Shown in pieces: positions 25,150 through 34,921 of a stretch of 64,000 nucleotides of DNA. The stretch is taken from NCBI GenBank assembly GCA_028819475.1, contig JAPPLJ010000041.1, forward strand, positions 43,698-107,697, in the 5' to 3' direction. Below the pieces are notes generated by a model that made no database searches, was not told the DNA's origin, and saw only the letters and a program-made list of their open reading frames with translations. The stretch is from Rhodospirillaceae bacterium. GTDB lineage: Bacteria; Pseudomonadota; Alphaproteobacteria; Bin65. How positions within the stretch are numbered: position 1 is the stretch's first letter; every line of letters starts with the position of its first letter. The position numbers and the translations under genes are program-made.

Positions 25150-26796
25150 TCAAGTGCTCACATAGCCTTCCCGGAGGTCGCAGCCCGCTGCCGCGGCGTC
25201 ACGGCGATCGGCCGCGCCGAACCCGCCGCCGCCGGCGGACTCCACGACCAGGACCGATTGCGGCGGGAAATCGATCAAGGCCTTGTCGGGGATGGACTTG
25301 CCGTCGAGTGTGATGACCGCGGGCCGGCCTTCCAATCCGCCGAACAGTCCGCGCGCGCCGCGATGGGTCAATTCCGCAAGGACCGACAACTGGATCGGCT
25401 CACCGGACGCATTGCGCACCGCCATGCGCTGGCCGCAGCCGCCGCGCCATTGCCCGGTACCGCCGGAATCCGGCACCAATTCCTTGCATTCGATCCGCAA
25501 TGTCGTCAGCGCCTCGATGATTTCAATCGGCGTACAGGTCGTATTGGCGGGGAAACACAGGGCGTTGGGACCGTCGGCGACCGAGCGCGCGCCAAGCCCG
25601 CTCACCATGAAGATATGCTCGACGAAGCGCTCGCCTTCGCGGGTCTTGCCGCTGAACACCAGCTGCGGCCGGGTCACGCCGCTTTCCGCCATGATGCGGT
25701 CGGGGATGCACTCGGCCAGCGCCAGGAAAACCGCCGCGCTGAGAAACTGCCCGGTCAGGTGGCGCGCCGAAACCGGCGCCGGAAATACCGGATTGAGCAC
25801 GCATCCTTCGGGTGCGCTCACGGCGAGCGGCGTCAGGGCGCCGTGGTTGTTCGGAATCTCCGGCGCAAGGATGCATTTGAGCGGATAGACCGTGTGGGCG
25901 TAGGTGTAGCAGAGCGGCACGTTGATGCCGAAGCGCTGGGCGCCGGTCGTGCCGCTGTAGTCCACGCCTATGGCGTCGTCGGCGACCGTCACGGTACAGG
26001 CGATCCGAAGCGGTTCTTCGAGGCCGCTTGTCGTCAGTTCGCTGCGGTAGACGCCGTTCGGGATTTCCCGGATCGCTGCGCGCATAGCGGCTTCCGACCG
26101 GCGAACGATCTCGTCGGCACAGGCCAGATAGCGGGCCGGCGTCATGGATTGCGCAAGGTCTCGGACCTGGCGTCCGGCCTTTTCCACACAGGCCGCCATG
26201 CCCTCGAGATCGCCGATCACCTTTTCGGGCACCCGCACGTTGGACACGATGAAATCGCGCACCAGCGGATCGCGCACGCCGGCTCGGGCATAGTGGCAAA
26301 TGGGAATGCGCAGACCTTCCTCGAACACCTCGCGGCTCAGCGCCGAATAGAGGCCGCCGCCGATGTCCGGTCCGTGGGCGGCGATCAGCGCAAAACCGAA
26401 CAGGTCGCTGCCCAGGAAGACCGGCGACGCCATGGTGATGTCCTGCAGATGGCCGGCGCCGATCCAGGGATCGTTGGTGATGACGCAGTCCCCGGCGCGC
26501 CACTCCGCGGCGGGATGCGCCTTGAGAAAGGCCTGCATGGAGCGCGGCAGCGTTCCGATAAAGGATGCATTCGCCGAAGTGCATTCGGCGATGGCGCGGC
26601 CCCTCGGATCGAACAGCACGACGGTCAGGTCGCGGCTTTCCCGGATGGTCGTCGAATAGGCCGTCCGGATCATGGTCGTCATCGCCTCGTCCATGAAGGA
26701 GATGAGCCGGCGCCAGACGATCTCGATGTCGCCCGGACGGAGACCTGCGTCCCCCGCGCTCGCGGGTACCGCCGTTCGTGCCGGCGCGTCCATCAT
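25150..26796 (-). CDS. hyuB: Hydantoinase/oxoprolinase B-family subunit (module 1)
   Basis: A 548-residue HyuB-type protein from ATG 26796, which overlaps the hyuA stop. DIEIVWRRLISFMDEAMTTMIRTAYSTTIRESRDLTVVLFDPRGRAIAE is the family opening; ITNDPWIGAGHLQDITM, GPDIGGGLYS and the C-terminal GGTGQWRGGCGQRMAV and GGGGFGA motifs follow. With HyuA it forms an ATP-dependent amidohydrolase that opens cyclic amides such as hydantoins or 5-oxoproline, or a related carboxylase. Substrate not determinable. Third gene of a minus-strand operon. Confidence 0.9.
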   Translation of the reverse strand: MMDAPARTAVPASAGDAGLRPGDIEIVWRRLISFMDEAMTTMIRTAYSTTIRESRDLTVVLFDPRGRAIAECTSANASFIGTLPRSMQAFLKAHPAAEWRAGDCVITNDPWIGAGHLQDITMASPVFLGSDLFGFALIAAHGPDIGGGLYSALSREVFEEGLRIPICHYARAGVRDPLVRDFIVSNVRVPEKVIGDLEGMAACVEKAGRQVRDLAQSMTPARYLACADEIVRRSEAAMRAAIREIPNGVYRSELTTSGLEEPLRIACTVTVADDAIGVDYSGTTGAQRFGINVPLCYTYAHTVYPLKCILAPEIPNNHGALTPLAVSAPEGCVLNPVFPAPVSARHLTGQFLSAAVFLALAECIPDRIMAESGVTRPQLVFSGKTREGERFVEHIFMVSGLGARSVADGPNALCFPANTTCTPIEIIEALTTLRIECKELVPDSGGTGQWRGGCGQRMAVRNASGEPIQLSVLAELTHRGARGLFGGLEGRPAVITLDGKSIPDKALIDFPPQSVLVVESAGGGGFGAADRRDAAAAGCDLREGYVST

Positions 26797-28898
26797 CCGG
26801 CGCTTCCGATCCGGATTCTGAGATTTCCGATGCCGTCCGCCCGGAATTCGGCGCCCGGCGGCACCACGGTCGTCGTTTCGCGTTCTTCGACCAGGGCCGG
26901 TCCTTCGAGCCGGATTTCGGGTTCGAGCCCGCTTCTTTGCAGGACCGGGACGTCCATCGGGCAGCCGGCGAAACGCGCACGGCGCACCGTGCCTGCCGAA
27001 CCTGCGGAAGGCGAAGACTCGGCCGTGTGGACGGCGAGATCGGGGCGCGGACCCGTCGCTTCCAGGCGCCAGATCACCACCTCGGGGCGGCCGCCGGGAT
27101 TGGTGCGGCCGTACAGCTTCCGGTAGGCTTCGCTGAAGGCCCCGTTCAGGGCGGCATGCCGCCCGTCCGCCGGCAGCGGCCAGGGGACCGGGACATCGAT
27201 TTCGTGTCCCTGGCCCCGGTAGCGCATGTCGCAGGACAGGCTGAATGCCAGATGGTGCGCACCGCCAGTCCCGAGATCCGTGAGCAATTCGGCCCGCATG
27301 TCCTCGACCAGGTCGCAGACCTCCTCCCACTGCACATCGTCAAGCGCTTCCAGACGCGACCGCGACGCGCGGGCGATCGCCGGCGCCTCGAGCAGGCCGA
27401 CAGCGGCGCCGACTCCGGCGCGCGGCATGATCAGGACGTCCTTCACGCCGAGGTGCCCGGCGAGCGCGGCGGCATGCATCGGTCCGGCGCCACCGCATAC
27501 GACGATGGCGAATTCGCGCGGATCCAGTCCGCGTTCGAGAATGTGGATGCGCGCCGCATTCGCCATGGTCTCGACGACGACGCGAAATATCGCCTCCGCC
27601 GCCGTGTCGACATCGACCGATTGGGGACGCGCGATGGCCACCGATATCGCCTCGGCCGCGGCTTGGGCGTTCAGGGGATACTCGCCGCCGACGAGCCCGT
27701 CCGGATTCAGGTATCCGAGCATGAGGCAGGCGTCGGAAACGGTCGGCGCACGCCCGCCGCGGCCATAACAGGCAGGGCCGGGATCGCTGCCGGCGCTGTC
27801 CGGTCCGACCTCGACCAGCCCGAGACGGTCGATCCGCGCAATGCTGCCACCGCCCGCGCCGATCTCGATCAGGTCGATGGCGGCGGCCTGGATCGGGATG
27901 CCGCTGCCCTTCTTGAGCCGCGCATTGCGCGCCACTTCATAGCTGCGGGTCAGGATCGGCTTGCCGTCGAGGACTATCGCGGCCTTGGCGGTGGTTCCGC
28001 CCATGTCGAAAGCCAGCACCTTCGGCCAGCCGACCCGGCGGGCGATGCCGGCCGCGGCGAGGACTCCGGCAGCCGCGCCGCACTCCAGCAGTTCGACCGG
28101 GCGGCGGACCGCCGCCTCCACGCGCAAACGCCCGCCGTGGGACGAGATGAGATGCCATGGCGCGCCGATGCCGCCCTGCTTCAACAGCTCGTCCAAGCGC
28201 CGGATATAGCCGGCAACCCGGGGGCTCAGATAGGTATTGGCGACGGTTGTCGAGGCTCTTTCGTATTCGCGGATTTCCGGGCAGGTCTCGTGCGACAGCA
28301 CGATCGGGCCGTTAAAACCCGCCTCGCGCAGGACTTCGCGGACGCGCGTTTCATGAACGCCGTTCCGGTAACCGTGCAGCAGGCAGACCGCGACGGCCTC
28401 GACGCCCGCATCCGCAAGTTCGCCGGCAAGCTTCGGGACCCGTCCGGTATCGAGCGGCGTTTCGATGGAGCCGTCGGCGTTGAGCCGCTCTTCGACCTCG
28501 AACCTCAGACGGCGCGGCACCAGCGGCACTACCGGCCGGACCGTCAGGTCGTAAAGGTCATAGCGCGCCTCCCGCCCGAATTCGAGGATGTCGCGGAAGC
28601 CTTCGGTCGTGATCAGCGCGATGCAAGGCCCGCTTCGCTCGATCAACGTGTTCGACGTCTGCGTGGTCGCATGTATCAGCGAGTCGATCGCGCCAGGTTC
28701 GATTTTCTCCCGGTCGAGGAGTGTCCGGATTCCGGCGGCGGCGCCGAGGGCGATATCCGCAGGATTCGTCGGCACCTTCGCTGTACCCTTTACGCGGCCT
28801 CCGGAATCGAGCAGCACGAAGTCGGTGAACGTGCCGCCGACATCGAAGCCCAGGCGATAGCCGCCCCGGCCCGGAGTCTCTGCCGTTGCGGCTGTCAT
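26793..28898 (-). CDS. hyuA: Hydantoinase/oxoprolinase A-family subunit (module 1)
   Basis: A 701-residue ATP-binding subunit. YRLGFDVGGTFTDFVLLD is the actin-like phosphate-1 motif; HATTQTSNTLIERSG, LAFDMGGTTAKAAIV and IEIGAGGGSIARID complete the ASKHA/hydantoinase A pattern, with VCGGAGPMHAAALA near residue 480. It phosphorylates the cyclic amide or carboxylate during ATP-dependent ring opening with HyuB. Both of its junctions are ATGA overlaps (upstream aminotransferase, downstream hyuB), pointing to tight translational coupling. Confidence 0.92.
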   Translation of the reverse strand: MTAATAETPGRGGYRLGFDVGGTFTDFVLLDSGGRVKGTAKVPTNPADIALGAAAGIRTLLDREKIEPGAIDSLIHATTQTSNTLIERSGPCIALITTEGFRDILEFGREARYDLYDLTVRPVVPLVPRRLRFEVEERLNADGSIETPLDTGRVPKLAGELADAGVEAVAVCLLHGYRNGVHETRVREVLREAGFNGPIVLSHETCPEIREYERASTTVANTYLSPRVAGYIRRLDELLKQGGIGAPWHLISSHGGRLRVEAAVRRPVELLECGAAAGVLAAAGIARRVGWPKVLAFDMGGTTAKAAIVLDGKPILTRSYEVARNARLKKGSGIPIQAAAIDLIEIGAGGGSIARIDRLGLVEVGPDSAGSDPGPACYGRGGRAPTVSDACLMLGYLNPDGLVGGEYPLNAQAAAEAISVAIARPQSVDVDTAAEAIFRVVVETMANAARIHILERGLDPREFAIVVCGGAGPMHAAALAGHLGVKDVLIMPRAGVGAAVGLLEAPAIARASRSRLEALDDVQWEEVCDLVEDMRAELLTDLGTGGAHHLAFSLSCDMRYRGQGHEIDVPVPWPLPADGRHAALNGAFSEAYRKLYGRTNPGGRPEVVIWRLEATGPRPDLAVHTAESSPSAGSAGTVRRARFAGCPMDVPVLQRSGLEPEIRLEGPALVEERETTTVVPPGAEFRADGIGNLRIRIGSAG

Positions 28899-30226
28899 CG
28901 CATTGCTGCCCGAAGGGCCGCGTCGGCAGCCCGGAGCGTGAACTCGACCTCCCGCTCGCGGTGGGCGGTCGAGAAATAGCTTCGTCCGCCGATCCGCACC
29001 ATCACGCCCTGTTCGACCAGGCCGAGATGAAACCGCCGGTGCCGGGCGCTGTCGGCGCGTACCGCCGCGCGATGATCCCGGATCGGCCCGTCGGCAAACA
29101 CGATATCCCAAAGCGGTCCGGAGCCGACGACCTGTGCTGCCGTGGCACCGCGCCGCTCGACAATGTCGCGGAGCCCGGCCTTCAGCTCCTCGGCGGAACG
29201 GTGAAACGCCTGCATGACCCCGGGCCGCGACAGTTCGTTCAGGGTCGCCAGCGCAGCCGCACAGCCGAGCGGGTTGCCGGCCTGGGACGAGGTCACATAG
29301 CAGTAGCCGTCTTCCGGGCCGCCCCGGTTCGGGTCGCCGTGGGACATTACCTCTTCCCTGCCGGCGACGGCGCTGACCGGCAGTCCGCCGCCGAGCGCCT
29401 TGCCAAAAACCGAAAGGTCCGGTTCGATGCCCGTCAACTCGGCCGCGCCGCCCAGGGCGTGGCGGAATCCGGTCACCACTTCGTCGTAGATCAGCACGAT
29501 GCCGCGCGCGTCGCACACGCGGCGCAGCGTTTCGAGGAAGCCGGGCTCGGCCGCGTAGTAGCGCTGAACCGGCTCGACGATGACGGCCGCAATATCGCGC
29601 CACTCCCGGTTGACGATCGAAGCCGCCGCTTCGGGATCGTTATATGGCGCCACCAGGACGAGTTCTCCGATCGCGCCCGGTATGCCCGCCGAATCGGGGG
29701 CAGTAGCCGCATAAGGCACCGCTGTGCGCGACGCCATGCCCCAGAGCGCATAGTCCGAATTGCCGTGATAGGCCCCCTCGAACTTGACGATCTTGTCCCG
29801 CCCGGTCGCGGCACGCGCCAGGCGCAACGCGAACATGACGGCTTCCGCACCCGAGAGCGCAAACCGGACCCTTTCGACCCATCCGACAAGCTCCGTGACG
29901 CGCTCGGCCAAATGCAACGCCGGAAAATTGCGGATGCTGACAAATTGCGTGGCCTGCTCGGCCTGCGCCTGCACGGCCCGGACCACGGCCGGATGGCTGT
30001 AGCCGAGGATCAGGGAACCGCCGCCGCAGGAATAGTCCAGAAATTCGCGGCCGGCATGGTCGACGATCCAGGCACCCTTGCCGGATACCGGGATGTGTTC
30101 GACGCCGTCGGGATAGACATGCCGGCCCAGCACGCCGCCCGGCAGGACCCGTTCGGCCCGAGCGACCGTCTCGGCGTAGGACCCGGTCTCCGTATCATTG
30201 GCGCTGTCTGAGGCGGGTCTCCCCAA
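28895..30226 (-). CDS. Class III aminotransferase, glutamate-1-semialdehyde aminotransferase-like (module 1)
   Basis: A 443-residue PLP enzyme of the subgroup that includes glutamate-1-semialdehyde 2,1-aminomutase. FPGG-type start RAERVLPGGVLGRH, KFEGAYHGNSDYALWG, IYDEVVTGFRHALGG and the Schiff-base Lys in LSVFGKALGGGLPVSAVAG are visible. It is not likely to be the haem-pathway HemL, since it sits in an operon with hyuA and hyuB. A related copy is at 36964. First gene of the module 1 operon; its upstream region carries a GntR-type operator. Confidence 0.88.
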   Translation of the reverse strand: MGRPASDSANDTETGSYAETVARAERVLPGGVLGRHVYPDGVEHIPVSGKGAWIVDHAGREFLDYSCGGGSLILGYSHPAVVRAVQAQAEQATQFVSIRNFPALHLAERVTELVGWVERVRFALSGAEAVMFALRLARAATGRDKIVKFEGAYHGNSDYALWGMASRTAVPYAATAPDSAGIPGAIGELVLVAPYNDPEAAASIVNREWRDIAAVIVEPVQRYYAAEPGFLETLRRVCDARGIVLIYDEVVTGFRHALGGAAELTGIEPDLSVFGKALGGGLPVSAVAGREEVMSHGDPNRGGPEDGYCYVTSSQAGNPLGCAAALATLNELSRPGVMQAFHRSAEELKAGLRDIVERRGATAAQVVGSGPLWDIVFADGPIRDHRAAVRADSARHRRFHLGLVEQGVMVRIGGRSYFSTAHREREVEFTLRAADAALRAAMR

Positions 30227-30313
30227 GAATCGTCTCCCGGTTCATCATCGATACGCCCCGCGGCCCGAATCCCGCTCCTCCGCGGCGGGACGACTGGTTC
30301 CACCTGCCGCAAT

Positions 30314-30351
30314 TTGACCTTGTAGAGGATGCAGGCGTATTTTGTCGACAT
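30314..30351 (+). promoter_or_regulatory. Promoter with near-palindromic GntR-type site between the two modules
   Basis: TTGACC (30314-30319) and TATTTT (30338-30343), 18 bases apart, would drive the plus-strand genes from 30455. TTGTCGACAT (30342-30351) overlaps the -10 and resembles the TTGT-NN-ACAA palindromes at 24303 and 55391, with one mismatch in the second half site. The same 228-base gap must also hold the minus-strand promoter of module 1. Confidence 0.4.
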
Positions 30352-30454
30352 AACACAATAGAGGCGCCGAATTCCGAAAGAGCCGGCACGAAGTGTGCTA
30401 CAGGAAACGGGCGGCAGCGGCAGCCGGCACCAGCGTCTCGGGGGCAGCAGGATC

Positions 30455-31729
30455 ATGCAGGATCGTTTCGGAAACCCGCTCGATCCCGCGGTCGGCTATG
30501 CACGCGGCGCGCATCTTGCCGGCCCCCTGGACGAATTCCGCCGCCGCGCCCATGGTCTTGACATTCTCCGGGCAAAGGTCGCCTCCGAAGGGCGCGACAG
30601 GCTGTACAATTTTACCGGCCATCGGCGCGACTTCCTCGCGCGGGACAAAGATCTCACGGACAACCTCGCCGAGGAGTGGATCGGCACGCCGCTGATCGAA
30701 GACCAGTTCAATCGGTTGGCGCAGGATCATTTCGGCGCCGGCAAGAAAGCAGCTGTGGCTCTGTTCAACCGGTCGGCCGCCGGAATCGTGTCGGCAATTC
30801 TTTCCGCCGCGTCGCCAGGCGACCGTATCGTTGCGGTGGCGTCGAACGGCCGGACCCATCCGTCGATCCGGCGCGGGGCGAGCCTTGCCGACGCCCGGCT
30901 TAGCGAGCCGGATCCGGAAAACGGCCTGGATCCCTCGGAATTCGACGGCGCCGTCCTGACGGTCCTGACCCGGGTGACCAGCGAACTTGACACCCTTGCC
31001 CCGGAACGGACCCGCGCCATCGTCGCCATGGCGAAAGCGGCCGGATCGCCGGTCTTCGTCGACGACGCCTACGGAACGCGCGTCGGTCCGGTGCTCCTGG
31101 GGCAGGAAAAAACGCTGGAGCTGGGGGCCGACTACGGTATCACGAGTTGCGACAAGGCCGGCATGGGCGGCCCGCGGGCCGGCCTCATGGTCGGCCGGCC
31201 CGACCTGGTCGACCGGGCCGTTGCGCAGGCCAGCGGCCTTGGCCTGGAAGCGCGCGGCCCGCTGGTCCTCGGCGTGCTGCGCTCGCTCGAAAGTTACCGG
31301 CCCGAGACCCTGCGGACCGATTCGGCGGTTGCCCGGCAGATCGCCGCCGGCCTGCGGGAACGGTTCGGAGCGGAACGCGTTCTCGATCTCTGCATGGGCC
31401 CGACGATTTCCGAAGAGGACGTGCTGACCATTGCGCTGGAAGGCCGGAACGACGCCGAAAACGATTCCGCCATGGTTCCGGCCGAAGCGTCGTGCATCCT
31501 CGGCATGGCGCTCCTGGAGGACCACGGCATCGTGACCTCCAACGTCGCGGAACGGCCGGGCGCCCGGGTCTCGCTGCGCCTGCGGCCGACCGCAACGGAA
31601 GTCGAACGGTTCGGCGGACCGGACCGCGTCGTCGATGCCGTGGAGCACGCATTCGGCAGATTGCGGGCGCTGCTTGGCGACACCCGGGCGGCCGAAGCGA
31701 AAATCTTCGGCAACGGCCGGCCGCATTGA
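30455..31729 (+). CDS. SelA-like PLP-dependent enzyme
   Basis: A 424-residue protein from ATG 30455. The layout resembles the selenocysteine synthase/D-glucosaminate ammonia-lyase-like branch of fold type I PLP enzymes: LFNRSAAGIVSAILSAASPGD at the cofactor-binding Gly/Ser loop, PVFVDDAYGTRVGP with the Asp that pairs with the pyridine nitrogen, and SCDKAGMGGPRAGLMVG, equivalent to the SGDK-LGGPQAG Lys motif of SelA. There is no selenium gene nearby, so the function is probably elimination or transamination of an amino acid-like substrate. The next gene may start at a TTG overlapping its stop. Confidence 0.75.
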   Translation: MQDRFGNPLDPAVGYARGAHLAGPLDEFRRRAHGLDILRAKVASEGRDRLYNFTGHRRDFLARDKDLTDNLAEEWIGTPLIEDQFNRLAQDHFGAGKKAAVALFNRSAAGIVSAILSAASPGDRIVAVASNGRTHPSIRRGASLADARLSEPDPENGLDPSEFDGAVLTVLTRVTSELDTLAPERTRAIVAMAKAAGSPVFVDDAYGTRVGPVLLGQEKTLELGADYGITSCDKAGMGGPRAGLMVGRPDLVDRAVAQASGLGLEARGPLVLGVLRSLESYRPETLRTDSAVARQIAAGLRERFGAERVLDLCMGPTISEEDVLTIALEGRNDAENDSAMVPAEASCILGMALLEDHGIVTSNVAERPGARVSLRLRPTATEVERFGGPDRVVDAVEHAFGRLRALLGDTRAAEAKIFGNGRPH

Positions 31730-31761
31730 ACCGCCGCGACCCTTCCGGAACGACCGATCCC

Positions 31762-32871
31762 GTGCACGATCCTGGCACATGGCAGGAGCAGTTCCCGGTC
31801 ACCCGCGACTGGGTCTATCTCGACATCGCCAACAAGGCGCCCCTGCCGCGCGCCGTCAAAGACGCATGGCTCCGGTTCCTCGTCGAACAGCACGAGGGCC
31901 CCGGCGACAAGACCGGCTGGAAGCGGCGCGCAGAGACCCTCCGCGCCGAGGTGGCCGCGTTGATCGGCGCCCGCCCTTCCGAGATTGCCTTTGTCAAGAA
32001 CACCTCCGAAGGGCTCAACACGATTGCCCAGAGTTTTCCCTGGCGCGCGGGTGACAGCATGGTCGTGCACGCCCGGGAGCATCCCAACAACCTGCACGGC
32101 TGGATCAACTTGCGGCGTCGCGGCGTCGAGGTCCGGGTGGTCGAAAGCGCCGGCCCGATCATCGATATCGAAGACATCCTGGCCGCCATCGGGCCGACCA
32201 CCCGCATGGTTGCAATTTCGGCCGTCAGCCATCGCACCGGGCAGCGCTTCGATCTCGGGCAACTCGGCGAACGGTGCCGCCGGCACAACGCCCTGCTCGT
32301 CGTGGATGCGGTCCAGGCGATCGGCACGGTGCCGTTCGATGTCAACGATCCGGCGATCGACGCGCTGGCCTGCGGGCCGCAAAAAGGCCTCATGTCCACC
32401 CACGGGCTCGGTTTTCTCTGGTGCCGCGAACCGCTGATTCCCGGCCTGATGCCGCCGTTCGCGGCGCGTTCGAGCCTGGCGGATACAGCGGCCGATGCCG
32501 AAATTCCCGGGTTTCACGCCGACGCGCGCCGCTTCGAGCATGGAAACATGAACTATGGCGGCGTTTACGCTCTCGAAGCGGCGGTCGACTTCATCGGCGA
32601 AATCGGGATTCCTGCTATCCATGACCGGGTCCGGGCCCTGACCGGCCACCTCATGGATCTTATCGACCGCAAGGGACTGCCCTGCATCACGCCGAGAAAC
32701 GACGGCGAGCGCGCCGGGATCGTCACGATCGGGATGGACGACGCACCGCAGCGCCGTGACGCGCTGCTGGGCAAGCGATTCGTCGTCAGCGCCGTCGAGG
32801 ACGGACTGCGCGTCGCCCCGCATTTCTACAATACCGGGCTGGAACTCGAGGCCCTGGTCGACGCGCTATAG
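31762..32871 (+). CDS. Class V aminotransferase (isopenicillin-N epimerase/cysteine desulfurase-like)
   Basis: About 369 residues from GTG 31762; a TTG at 31726 overlapping the previous stop is an alternative start. FVKNTSEGLNTIAQSFPW, VHAREHPNNLHGW, ISAVSHRTGQRFDL, LLVVDAVQAIGTVPFDV and the Lys in DALACGPQKGLMSTHGLGFLW give a full class V fold. The Lys motif has Q-K-G rather than S-H-K, as in the isopenicillin epimerase-like group. Forms a PLP pair with the SelA-like gene before it; substrate unknown. Confidence 0.83.
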   Translation: MHDPGTWQEQFPVTRDWVYLDIANKAPLPRAVKDAWLRFLVEQHEGPGDKTGWKRRAETLRAEVAALIGARPSEIAFVKNTSEGLNTIAQSFPWRAGDSMVVHAREHPNNLHGWINLRRRGVEVRVVESAGPIIDIEDILAAIGPTTRMVAISAVSHRTGQRFDLGQLGERCRRHNALLVVDAVQAIGTVPFDVNDPAIDALACGPQKGLMSTHGLGFLWCREPLIPGLMPPFAARSSLADTAADAEIPGFHADARRFEHGNMNYGGVYALEAAVDFIGEIGIPAIHDRVRALTGHLMDLIDRKGLPCITPRNDGERAGIVTIGMDDAPQRRDALLGKRFVVSAVEDGLRVAPHFYNTGLELEALVDAL

Positions 32872-32896
32872 GAGCCGGTGACGGGAGAGACCGAAA

Positions 32897-34372
32897 ATGG
32901 CATCGCATTATCAGTTGTTAATTGACGGCAAATGGACCGATGCCACTTCCGGCAAGGCATTCGCGACTCATAACCCGGCGACGGGCGAGCATGTCGCCGA
33001 CGTGGCGGAAGCGGATACGGCAGATGTCGACACCGCCGTGGCGGCGGCCCGGCGGGCGTTCGAAACCGGCCCGTGGCCGCGCATGGATGCGGCGGCGCGC
33101 GGCCGGCTGCTGCTCCAGGTGGCCGAGAAAATCCGCGCCCGCGGCGACGAGCTGGCGCGCATGGAGACGCTGGACAACGGCAAGGCGATCCGCGAGACGC
33201 GCGCCCAGGTCAACGCTTCGGCCGACTATTTCGAATATTACGGCGGCTGGGCCGACAAGCTGGAAGGCCATGTCGTGCCGGTGCGCGGCCGGTTCCACAC
33301 CTATACGGTGCTGGAGCCGATCGGCGTGTGCGGCCAGATCATCCCCTGGAACTCGCCGCTTCCCCAGGCCGCCCAAAAGCTGGCGCCGGCGCTGGCCGCC
33401 GGCTGCAGCATGGTCCTCAAACCCGCCGAACATACGCCTGTCACGGCCTTGGTTCTGGGTGAAATCCTGATGGAGGCCGGCCTTCCCGAAGGCGTGGTCA
33501 ATATACTGCCGGGCTTCGGCCACACCGCCGGCGCGGCCCTGTCGCGCCATCCCGGCGTCGACAAGGTGGCATTCACCGGCGAGGTCGCGACGGGGCAGGA
33601 AGTCTTGCGCGCGTCGATCGACAATCTCACCAAGGTGACTCTGGAACTGGGCGGCAAGGCACCGAACATCGTCTGCGAGGACGCCGATCTGGATGCCGCG
33701 GCCCGCGGCACGCTGTTCGGCATATTCGCCGGCGCTGGGCAGTATTGCGACGCCGGCCCGCGCCTGTTCGTCCACCGCGCGATCCGCGACGCCTTCATGG
33801 AGAAACTGCTGGATATGACCCGCCTGATCCGGGTCGGCGATCCGCTCGACCCGGCGACCCATGTCGGCTCGCTGACGACCCGCGAGCAGTTCGACAAGGT
33901 CGCGCGCTATGTCGACATCGGCCGGAACGAAGGCGCCCGATTGATCGCGGGCGGCGCGCCGCCGGAAGATCCCGGCCTGGCAAGAGGACATTTCTACCTG
34001 CCGACGATCTTCGACCGCGTGGCGCCGGATATGCGCCTCGCCCGGGAGGAGATATTCGGCCCTGTGCTTTCCGTGCTCGATTTCGAGGACGACGAGCAAC
34101 TCCTGTCGGACGCCAACGGCACGGATTTCGGCCTCGTCGCCGGCCTGTGGACGGAGGATATGCGCCGGGCCATGCGGCTGGCGCAACGCCTCAAGGCGGG
34201 AACGGTGTGGATCAACACCTTCCGCCAGACCCAGATTTCGGCTTCCTTCGGCGGCTACAAGATGAGTGGCATCGGCCGCGAGAAAGGCCTGTCGGGCCTC
34301 GAGGAATACTGCGAGGAGAAAACCGTCTGGGTTGATCTCAACGACGCCGGCATCGGCTATTTCGACAGCTGA
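32897..34372 (+). CDS. NAD(P)+-dependent aldehyde dehydrogenase
   Basis: A 491-residue aldehyde dehydrogenase: GVCGQIIPWNSPLPQAAQKLAPALAAG at the cofactor pocket, VTLELGGKAPNIV with the general-base Glu, and the catalytic Cys 284 in GAGQYCDAGPRL. The last part, RQTQISASFGGYKMSGIGREKGLSGLEEY, is the usual subunit interface strand. The YCDAG context is close to betaine/gamma-aminobutyraldehyde-type dehydrogenases. It probably oxidises a semialdehyde made by the neighbouring PLP enzymes. Confidence 0.93.
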   Translation: MASHYQLLIDGKWTDATSGKAFATHNPATGEHVADVAEADTADVDTAVAAARRAFETGPWPRMDAAARGRLLLQVAEKIRARGDELARMETLDNGKAIRETRAQVNASADYFEYYGGWADKLEGHVVPVRGRFHTYTVLEPIGVCGQIIPWNSPLPQAAQKLAPALAAGCSMVLKPAEHTPVTALVLGEILMEAGLPEGVVNILPGFGHTAGAALSRHPGVDKVAFTGEVATGQEVLRASIDNLTKVTLELGGKAPNIVCEDADLDAAARGTLFGIFAGAGQYCDAGPRLFVHRAIRDAFMEKLLDMTRLIRVGDPLDPATHVGSLTTREQFDKVARYVDIGRNEGARLIAGGAPPEDPGLARGHFYLPTIFDRVAPDMRLAREEIFGPVLSVLDFEDDEQLLSDANGTDFGLVAGLWTEDMRRAMRLAQRLKAGTVWINTFRQTQISASFGGYKMSGIGREKGLSGLEEYCEEKTVWVDLNDAGIGYFDS

Positions 34373-34401
34373 CAGAAGCAGAATCGCTGAGACCGCAGAA
34401 A

Positions 34402-34797
34402 ATGCTGAACAAAGAAAAGATCGTATCCCCGCTGGCGCCCGGAAAAATCGCCAACCACCCCCACCCGTTCTCGCAGGGCTGGAAGGTCGGCGATTTCGTG
34501 TTTACCGGCGGCATCGCGCCGGAGGACCACGAAACCGGCGAGATCGTCGAGGGCGGTATCGATGTCCAGGCGCGCCGGGTGTTCGAAAGCCTCAAGGCGA
34601 TCCTCGAAGAGGCCGGTTCGTCGCTCGACAAGGTCGTCAAGGTCACGGTCTACCTGACCGACATCGGCAACAAGCCGGGCTTCGAGAAGGTCTACCGTGA
34701 GTATTTCCCGAAAGACGCGCCGGGCCGGATGACCGCGGAGGTCAGCTTCATCGGCCCCGGCATCCTGCTGGAAATGGATGCCATCGCCTACGTCTAG
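34402..34797 (+). CDS. RidA family enamine/imine deaminase
   Basis: A 131-residue YjgF/RidA protein: WKVGDFVFTGGIAPEDHETGEIVEGG, QARRVFESLKAILEEAGSSLDKVVKVTVYLTDI, and a C-terminus with the conserved Arg (APGRMTAEVSFIGPGILLEMDAIAYV). The Arg and closing Glu are in the right place, unlike the Rid protein at 15253. RidA hydrolyses reactive enamines released by PLP enzymes, which matches its position among four PLP-enzyme genes. Confidence 0.92.
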   Translation: MLNKEKIVSPLAPGKIANHPHPFSQGWKVGDFVFTGGIAPEDHETGEIVEGGIDVQARRVFESLKAILEEAGSSLDKVVKVTVYLTDIGNKPGFEKVYREYFPKDAPGRMTAEVSFIGPGILLEMDAIAYV

Positions 34798-34921
34798 GAT
34801 CGGTCCGGCCTGCGAAAGCGTGCCGGATCGTTGTCGCCAAAGTGCGGGCCGGCGCCTATCATCGCCCCGAGTTTGCGATGCCCCCGGTCCGGAAACGCTG
34901 AAAGGGGTTGGGACGCCGGCC

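Noticed and set aside
28895..30226. Haem-pathway glutamate-1-semialdehyde aminomutase (hemL)
   Set aside because: The operon context with hyuAB and the presence of a paralogous copy in module 2 argue for a catabolic role; family similarity alone is not enough.
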